From an uncultured Archangium sp. (GTDB lineage Bacteria; Myxococcota; Myxococcia; Myxococcales; Myxococcaceae): DNA of 9,814 nt. The stretch spans positions 1-9,814 of the forward strand of contig CAMLFP010000201.1 of the NCBI GenBank assembly GCA_946479335.1, in the 5' to 3' direction. Positions 1 through 3,965 of the stretch are shown in pieces (position 1 is the stretch's first letter; each line of letters starts with the position of its first letter). The notes under the pieces are model-generated. The model did not search any database, was not told where the DNA came from, and was given only the letters and a program-made list of their open reading frames with translations. The position numbers were made by a program, and so were the translations under genes.

Positions 1-54
1 GGCAAGGCGGCGCCGGCCCCCCAGCCGGGCGCGATGCTCCCCGCCCGGGGCTGA
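1..54 (+). CDS. Possible C-terminal tail of an upstream gene (partial)
   Basis: Frame 1 reads 17 codons (G-K-A-A-P-A-P-Q-P-G-A-M-L-P-A-R-G) and ends at TGA 52-54. All 17 sense codons end in G or C, which is the third-position bias of the other genes here; the two other forward frames do not show it. The product end is Pro/Ala-rich and carries no recognisable domain. If real, its stop lies 30 bases before the TTG start of the DUF2892-type gene, so the two could be transcribed together. The stretch is very short and the call rests only on codon bias. Confidence 0.35.
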   Translation, partial: GKAAPAPQPGAMLPARG

Positions 55-65
55 CTCGCTTTCCC

Positions 66-92
66 GATTTCAGGAATCTGATTCTTGAAAAC
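66..92. promoter_or_regulatory. Candidate operator, first copy, with a degenerate second copy
   Basis: GATTTCAGGAATC at 66-78 is the exact reverse complement of GATTCCTGAAATC at 959-971, upstream of the LysR-type gene. Extended to 17 bases the two sites match at 15. Immediately after it, 80-92 (GATTCTTGAAAAC) matches the same word at 11 of 13 positions. The first copy contains the AGGA ribosome-binding site (72-75) of the DUF2892-type gene and the second overlaps its TTG start. I infer binding by the LysR-type protein encoded at 983-1837. Confidence 0.5.
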
Positions 93-321
93 GCGCGTGG
101 TGGTCGCCCCGCCCGCGCGTCACGCTTTCGCCCATGACACGAAAAGTGCGATTCATGACGGGGTGATCGCGGTCCTGCTCCTCACCAGCGCGGCGCTGGG
201 CACCTGGGTCGACCCACGCGGCTGGTGGCTCACCCCGCTGACCGCGCTCATCATGTTGCAGAGCGCGTTCACCGGGTTCTGCCCGGTGCACTTCAGCATC
301 AACAAGCTGCTGCGCGACTGA
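85..321 (+). CDS. Small DUF2892 (YgaP-type) membrane protein
   Basis: A 78-residue protein with two hydrophobic segments (about residues 26-42 and 47-66) separated by a short Asp-Pro-Arg-Gly turn. The second ends in Gly-Phe-Cys-Pro (64-67). This layout, including the terminal G-x-C-P, is that of DUF2892, the membrane part found alone or fused to rhodanese in YgaP. The conserved Cys (C66) suggests a thiol or sulfur role in that family; the function of this stand-alone copy is not known. The TTG start at 85 is chosen because AGGA (72-75) sits 9 bases upstream; GTG at 97 or 100 are in-frame alternatives. Residues 1-25 are basic and His-containing, longer than usual before the first helix. The gene converges on the NTF2-like gene with 5 bases between stop codons and carries the same candidate operator as the LysR-type gene. 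Confidence 0.75.
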   Translation: MKTRVVVAPPARHAFAHDTKSAIHDGVIAVLLLTSAALGTWVDPRGWWLTPLTALIMLQSAFTGFCPVHFSINKLLRD

Positions 322-330
322 GCGCCTCAG
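318..330. terminator. Short dyad spanning two convergent stop codons
   Basis: CTGAG-CGC-CTCAG forms a 5-bp stem with a 3-base loop. It includes the TGA (319-321) of the membrane protein gene and the reverse-strand stop (327-329) of the NTF2-like gene. There is no T-tract on either strand, so an intrinsic terminator is only a possibility. Confidence 0.25.
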
Positions 331-905
331 CCGAGGAAGGTGCGCACCAGCGCCTTCGCCAGCGCGTCGAGCCCGGGCAGCGTGAAGAGCGCGCCCGCGG
401 GGAAGGCCTGCGGCGCCCACTTCTTCCAACTGAAGTCGTCGGTGTGCTCGACGATCTTCCCGTTCTCCACCTTCATGGTGGTGGAGACCTCGTTGTGCAC
501 CGGCCGGCCGCCCACGTGGTAGTCGGCCACCCAGTGCCCCTTCACGGTGGCGCCGTCGGTCGAGTCGAGCGTGAACGCGAGCTTCGCGTTCGGGTCGACC
601 TGGAAGAGCTTGCGCCACATGTGCGCGGCGCCCGCGGCGTCGTCGAACTTGAAGATCGCGTCCTTGAACTTGAGGTTCGGCGCGTAGAGCTGCTCCATGG
701 CGTCGACGTCCTTCGCCTCGAACGCCCGGTAGAACTGACTCACCACCTCGGCGGGCGACGGCGCGGCCCCCGCCACCGCGCGCGTCGCGCTCGCCTTCGC
801 CACCCAGCCCTTCGAGACCGCCTCCGCCGGTGCACTGCGCGCCGCGGGCGCAGCGTCATTCACGCGAGAGACCGTCGATGCCGCCGATGAGCCGGAGATC
901 TTCAT
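327..905 (-). CDS. SnoaL/NTF2-like family protein with long N-terminal extension
   Basis: A 192-residue protein. Residues about 52-165 have the pattern of the SnoaL-like/NTF2-like fold: an opening helix (VVSQFYRAFEAKDVDAM), then NLKFKD and later strands rich in His and Trp (VKGHWVADYHVGGRPVHNEV) closing with a Glu-His-Thr-Asp-Asp-Phe-Ser-Trp segment. Members of the fold include small-molecule isomerases, cyclases and non-enzymatic binding proteins, so no reaction can be assigned. The first 50 residues are Ala/Ser-rich with no hydrophobic signal core. The start at 905 (ATG) has only a GAGGG very close to it; GTG further in is possible. It is divergent from the LysR-type gene (77-base gap holding the palindrome) and convergent with the DUF2892 gene, a typical target position for a LysR regulator. 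Confidence 0.7.
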   Translation of the reverse strand: MKISGSSAASTVSRVNDAAPAARSAPAEAVSKGWVAKASATRAVAGAAPSPAEVVSQFYRAFEAKDVDAMEQLYAPNLKFKDAIFKFDDAAGAAHMWRKLFQVDPNAKLAFTLDSTDGATVKGHWVADYHVGGRPVHNEVSTTMKVENGKIVEHTDDFSWKKWAPQAFPAGALFTLPGLDALAKALVRTFLG

Positions 906-982
906 GCCCTCGTTGTCGCACGAAGCCGCCGCGCGACGTGTCGAAGATATGAGACTCTGATTCCTGAAATCAGGAGACCACC
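906..982. promoter_or_regulatory. Divergent promoter region, NTF2-like gene / LysR-type gene
   Basis: A 77-base gap between divergent starts. Its 944-970 part is clearly richer in A/T than the surroundings. On the reverse strand TATCTT (950-945) could serve as a -10 box for the NTF2-like gene, with the palindrome at 957-973 covering the -35 position. On the forward strand TATGAG (948-953) is a weak -10 candidate for the LysR gene. AGGAG (972-976), 6 bases before ATG 983, is a good ribosome-binding site. Confidence 0.4.
957..973. promoter_or_regulatory. Palindromic candidate operator of the LysR-type regulator
   Basis: CTGATT-CCTGA-AATCAG has perfect 6-bp arms around a 5-base centre. Its core (959-971) recurs exactly, inverted, at 66-78. 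It lies 10 bases before the LysR start and 52 bases before the NTF2-like start, fitting autoregulation and control of the divergent gene. It is not centred as the textbook T-N11-A LysR box, so binding by this regulator is inferred from position and repetition. Confidence 0.55.
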
Positions 983-1837
983 ATGACCGACTTCCAACTC
1001 TCGTGGGATGACCTGCGCGCGCTCGAAGCGCTGGATCGCCTGGGCGACGTGCGCAGCGCAGCGCGCGACACGCGCCAATCGGTGTCGACCTTCTACCGGC
1101 GGGTGGCGGTGCTCGAAGCGGGGCTGGGCCGCGTGTGCCTCAACCGGCGGGCTGATGACGTGAGCCTGACGCCCTTCGGCGTGTCGCTGGCGCGCGTGGG
1201 CCGCCAGGTGCGCGGGAGCCTGAGCGACGTGTTCTCGCAGCTCCGCGCCGACGAGGAGACGATCGCCGGCGCCGTGAGCCTCACCACCGTGGAGTCGCTG
1301 GTGCCGTTGATCGCGCCCGCGCTGGTGAAGCTGACGCACACGCACCCCGGCCTCACCGTCGAGCTGCACCCCGGCGACAACGGCCCCTCGGTGCGGCGCC
1401 GGGAGGTCGACACCGCGCTCGCCGTGATGCGCCGCCCACCCGAGGGCTGCTGGGGCCGCCGCGTGGGCATGCTGGAGGCGGGCGTGTTCGGCACCGCCAG
1501 CGCGGTGAGAGACGGGCATCGCTGGGTGCTGCGGAGCCAGAGCGAAGCGTCCTCCCCGGAGTCTGCGTGGGAGCGCGCGCACGTCACCGACGCCCCCGTC
1601 ATCCGCGCGCCGTTCCACACGCTGGTGGCGATGTGCGCCGCCGGCGCGGGCCTCGGGCTGATGCCGCGGCTGGTGGCTGCGCATCACGGGCTGGTGGAAG
1701 CCGAGCAGCACCGCGCCTCGACGCGCACGTTGCAGCGGCCGCTGTGGTGCCTCACCCACCCCGACCTCAAGAAGTCGCCGCGCGTGCAAGCGCTGTTCGA
1801 CGCGCTCTCCGCGGCGGTGCAGGCGCGCGCCGGCTGA
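983..1837 (+). CDS. LysR-type transcriptional regulator
   Basis: A 284-residue protein. Residues about 7-66 form the winged helix-turn-helix: W8-DDLRALEAL, a helix-turn-helix around 21-41 (GDVRSAARDTRQSVSTFYRRV), then V43-LEAGLG and the wing ending L62-T-P-F-G. The usual S-Q-P-A-L-S of the recognition helix is here Q32-S-V-S-T-F, a common variant. Residues about 90-284 match the effector-binding domain, with the late A-A-G-A-G-L-G-L-M-P motif near 220-230. At 284 residues it is slightly short for the family (about 290-330). ATG 983 follows AGGAG at 6 bases. It is divergent from the NTF2-like gene and probably controls that gene, itself and the DUF2892 gene through the repeated palindrome. The effector is unknown. 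Confidence 0.9.
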   Translation: MTDFQLSWDDLRALEALDRLGDVRSAARDTRQSVSTFYRRVAVLEAGLGRVCLNRRADDVSLTPFGVSLARVGRQVRGSLSDVFSQLRADEETIAGAVSLTTVESLVPLIAPALVKLTHTHPGLTVELHPGDNGPSVRRREVDTALAVMRRPPEGCWGRRVGMLEAGVFGTASAVRDGHRWVLRSQSEASSPESAWERAHVTDAPVIRAPFHTLVAMCAAGAGLGLMPRLVAAHHGLVEAEQHRASTRTLQRPLWCLTHPDLKKSPRVQALFDALSAAVQARAG

Positions 1838-1947
1838 GACTGCGCAGAGTCTTCGCGTCACCCGTGAGCCACGCACGGCTTGCGTCGCCGCGCAGCGAAG
1901 CGCCCTCCCGGTGACCGCGTGGCACGCCCGATGCTCGACGCAGGTGC
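1838..1947. other. Intergenic gap between LysR-type and SDR genes
   Basis: 110 bases with only weak dyads, such as GACT-GCGCAG-AGTC just after the LysR stop and ACGCA-CGGCT-TGCGT at 1871-1885. There is no T-tract and no clear promoter. It is not possible to say whether the SDR gene is transcribed from here or from the LysR promoter. Confidence 0.4.
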
Positions 1948-2742
1948 ATGAACCCACTCTTCGACCTCAGCGGGCAGAACGTCATCATCACCGGCGGCGC
2001 GATGGGCATCGGCTTCGGCATCGCGAAGCGCTTCGTGGAGGCCGGCGCCAACGTGCTGCTCGCCGATCTCGACACCGGGGCCATCGAGAACGCGGTGACG
2101 GCGCTGCGTGGGGCAGGCCCGGGGAAGGTGGCTGGCTTGCAGGTCGACGTCTCCGCTGACGACGCCGGAGAGAAGACGGCCGACGCCTGCGTGCGCGCGT
2201 TCGGCGGCGTCGACGTGTTGATCAACAACGCCGGCATCTACCCGCAGGTGCCGTTGATGCAGATGAGCACCGAGCAGTTCGATCGCGTGTTGAAGGTCAA
2301 CCTCCGCGGGCTGGTGCTGATGAGCAAGGCCGTCGGCGCGCGGTTCATCGCGGAGCGCCGGCCGGGGCGCATCGTCAACATCGGGTCGGTCGACAGCCTC
2401 CACCCATCGATGGTGGGGCTCGCGGCGTACGACGCGTCGAAGGGCGCGGTGCTGATGTTCACCCGCGCCTTCGCGCTGGAGATGGCGCCGCACGGCGTGC
2501 GGGTCAACATCATCCTCCCGGGCGGCGTGGCGACCGAGGGCACCAACAAGCCGCTCGCGCCCGGCGTCGACCCCGCGGTGGCGAAGGCGCAGATCGACGG
2601 CTTCATCAAGATGAAGGTGCCGCTGGGGCGCATGGGCCAGCCCGATGAGATCGCCGGCGCGGCCATCTACTTCGCCAGCGCCGCGTCGTCGTACGCCACC
2701 GGCAGCGCGCTGGTCATCGACGGTGGCCTGCTGCTGACCTGA
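1948..2742 (+). CDS. Classical SDR family NAD(P)-dependent oxidoreductase
   Basis: A 264-residue protein of normal length for classical short-chain dehydrogenases. The cofactor motif T15-G-G-A-M-G-I-G lies at the N-terminus, D40 sits at the end of the second strand (acidic residue, which favours NAD(H) over NADP(H)), and N93-N-A-G, N118, S147 and Y161-D-A-S-K165 complete the Asn-Ser-Tyr-Lys catalytic tetrad. The P-L-G-R-M-G-Q-P-D-E-I and G-S-A-L-V-I-D-G-G segments near the C-terminus are standard. The substrate cannot be read from the sequence; relatives include 3-oxoacyl-ACP reductases, glucose dehydrogenases and hydroxysteroid dehydrogenases. The ATG at 1948 has an AGG only 3 bases upstream, a poor but usable site, and begins the Rossmann fold at the expected distance. 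The amidase gene follows 57 bases later on the same strand. Confidence 0.92.
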   Translation: MNPLFDLSGQNVIITGGAMGIGFGIAKRFVEAGANVLLADLDTGAIENAVTALRGAGPGKVAGLQVDVSADDAGEKTADACVRAFGGVDVLINNAGIYPQVPLMQMSTEQFDRVLKVNLRGLVLMSKAVGARFIAERRPGRIVNIGSVDSLHPSMVGLAAYDASKGAVLMFTRAFALEMAPHGVRVNIILPGGVATEGTNKPLAPGVDPAVAKAQIDGFIKMKVPLGRMGQPDEIAGAAIYFASAASSYATGSALVIDGGLLLT

Positions 2743-2799
2743 GAGCGCTGGAGCGACGAATGCGGGGAACGGGGCGGTGCGCGCGTGGGTTGAAGCCGC

Positions 2800-3543
2800 G
2801 TGCTGCTCTCGTTGCTCCTCGCCGCGTGGCCCGCCGACACGTCTGGGCTGCATCACCTCGAGCTCCCCGCGCTGCCGGTGAAGAAGGTGCGCGTCGTCAT
2901 CGACGCCGGCCACGGCGCTCCCGGCAACGTCGGCAACCACGGCTGTCATTGTCAGGAAGAGCAGGCGCACACGCGCTTCGTCGCCGACTTCATGGCCGCC
3001 GCGCTGAAGGCCACCGGCCGCTTCGAGGTGCTGCGCACGCGCATCGACGACGCGACCCCGAAGTACGCGGCGCGCATCGCGCAGGCGCAACAGTGGAAGG
3101 CCGACGTCATCATCAGCCTCCACTCCGACGCGCGCGGTGAAGCATTCGCCGCGCGGCAGCCCTCGGGCGAGGTGTGCTGGCAGAACCCCGACGTGCCGGG
3201 CTTCGCCGTGCTGTGGAACGACGAGGGCGCGGCGCTGGCGGGCCGCGAGAAGCTGGGCCGTGCGGTCGGCGTCAGGCTGCGCGAAGCCGGCTTCGTGGCG
3301 TACTCCGGTGAAGACTACGGCGGCCTCTACCGGCAAGACGCCATCGAACCCTCGGGGTGGATCGACCAGCGCCCGCTGAAGCAGCGCGTGTACTTCTTGC
3401 GGGCGTCGAAGATCCCCACGGTGATCATCGAGACGCACCACGCGCTCGACGTCGAAGAGGCCGCGCGGTGGACGCAGGTGAAGACGCTGGAGACGTTCGC
3501 GGCCGCGGTCGGCGCGGCGGTGCTCGACTTCGCAGCGAAGTGA
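2800..3543 (+). CDS. N-acetylmuramoyl-L-alanine amidase (Amidase_3 type), exported
   Basis: A 247-residue zinc hydrolase expected to cut the bond between muramic acid and the peptide stem of peptidoglycan. Amidase_3 landmarks are V33-I-D-A-G-H38-G (first zinc ligand), E54 (second), S106-L-H108-S-D (third) and I209-I-E211 (catalytic Glu), all at the expected spacing. Residues 1-12 (MLLSLLLAAWPA) are hydrophobic and look like a short signal peptide, although no positive charge precedes them. GTG 2800 is the first start after an in-frame TGA at 2791; no strong ribosome-binding site is visible. Two cysteines (C49, C51) flank His50 just before the second zinc ligand, and C126 lies further on; this is unusual and may form a disulfide or a loop over the active site. 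It ends one base from the convergent PilZ stop. A role in sporulation, division or wall recycling cannot be decided. Confidence 0.85.
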   Translation: MLLSLLLAAWPADTSGLHHLELPALPVKKVRVVIDAGHGAPGNVGNHGCHCQEEQAHTRFVADFMAAALKATGRFEVLRTRIDDATPKYAARIAQAQQWKADVIISLHSDARGEAFAARQPSGEVCWQNPDVPGFAVLWNDEGAALAGREKLGRAVGVRLREAGFVAYSGEDYGGLYRQDAIEPSGWIDQRPLKQRVYFLRASKIPTVIIETHHALDVEEAARWTQVKTLETFAAAVGAAVLDFAAK

Positions 3544-3567
3544 TTCAGAGCCGCGTGAAGTCGCGGC
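3527..3567. terminator. Two dyads at the convergent amidase/PilZ ends
   Basis: ACTTCGC-A-GCGAAGT (3527-3541) covers the last codons of the amidase gene, and GCCGCG-TGAAGT-CGCGGC (3550-3567, 6-bp stem, 6-base loop) lies in the last codons of the PilZ gene. In each direction one hairpin falls just after a stop codon, so the pair could act as a two-way terminator. No T-tract follows either, so Rho-independent function is uncertain. Confidence 0.35.
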
Positions 3568-3892
3568 GCAGCTGGTTCAGCGCGTCGCTCAACTGCGGGC
3601 TGCTCTGCTCGAAGCGGATGCCCATCTTCTTCCCGGAGGCCCACATCACGCGGCCCAGCAGCTCGATGGGCGCCTGGGTGTGCGGCACCTCCATGCGCAG
3701 CGAGACCAGCGCCATCGGCGGCAGCGGGCGCAGCGTGCGCACGCCGATGCCCGACTCGGAGATGTCGTTGGCTCGATCATTCACGCGCAGCTCGTCGGTG
3801 ATGACCTGCACGGGGAAATCAGCGGGCACCCGGGAGAAGCCTCGCGCCTGCGTGTAGTGCAGCGACTTCGACATGAAGAATTCGACGGTCAT
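3545..3892 (-). CDS. Single-domain PilZ protein, c-di-GMP receptor
   Basis: A 115-residue protein made almost only of a PilZ domain. The c-di-GMP signature is intact: R17-G-F-S-R21 (RxxxR) and D43-I-S-E-S-G48 (DxSxxG), followed by beta strands (VSLRMEV, ELLGRVMWAS, KKMGIRFE) and a C-terminal helix. With both motifs present it should bind the second messenger; its output partner is unknown. Free-standing PilZ proteins often act on motility, secretion or polysaccharide enzymes by protein contact. The ATG at 3892 is preferred because an AGGGGG (reverse strand, 3907-3902) precedes it by about 10 bases; the ATG at 3874 (residue 7) has no such site. It lies 73 bases after the debranching enzyme gene on the same strand, with a structured leader between them. 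Confidence 0.9.
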   Translation of the reverse strand: MTVEFFMSKSLHYTQARGFSRVPADFPVQVITDELRVNDRANDISESGIGVRTLRPLPPMALVSLRMEVPHTQAPIELLGRVMWASGKKMGIRFEQSSPQLSDALNQLRRDFTRL

Positions 3893-3896
3893 GACT

Positions 3897-3947
3897 TTCG
3901 CGCCCCCTGCGAAGCACGAAACATGCGCGCATCAATGTGCTTCCGCA
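3897..3947 (-). promoter_or_regulatory. Structured leader before PilZ with two competing hairpins
   Basis: On the reverse strand GAAGCAC (3943-3937) pairs with GTGCTTC (3917-3911), and inside lies the palindrome ATGCGCGCAT (3932-3923). Flanking TGC/GCA bases extend the stem past one bulge. The 3' arm overlaps the 5' arm of a second hairpin, TTCGC-AGGGGGC-GCGAA (3913-3897), whose loop shows the PilZ ribosome-binding site. The two folds cannot coexist. It could be an attenuator, an operator dyad, or chance in GC-rich DNA. Confidence 0.35.
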
Positions 3948-3965
3948 ACGCCGCGCAGCCGCATT

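Noticed and set aside
902..1957. 351-codon reverse frame opposite the LysR-type gene
   Set aside because: It is antisense to a clear winged helix-turn-helix protein and shows no domain of its own.
1858..3441. Long reverse-strand open frame (527 codons) opposite the SDR and amidase genes
   Set aside because: It lies antisense to two genes with complete catalytic motifs; its His/Arg/Val-rich translation has no domain and is the usual by-product of high third-position GC.
3814..3824. Partial operator-like word GAAATCAG inside the PilZ gene
   Set aside because: It matches only one half of the palindrome and lies within coding sequence; chance is sufficient.
3889..3924. 12-codon mini-frame (MFRASQGARKS) whose TGA overlaps the PilZ ATG
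   Set aside because: ATGA overlap is suggestive of coupling, but there is no ribosome-binding site before it and such short frames are common by chance.
3893..3965. c-di-GMP (GEMM) riboswitch before the PilZ gene
   Set aside because: The gap is short and lacks the conserved cores of known c-di-GMP riboswitch classes; only competing hairpins are visible.
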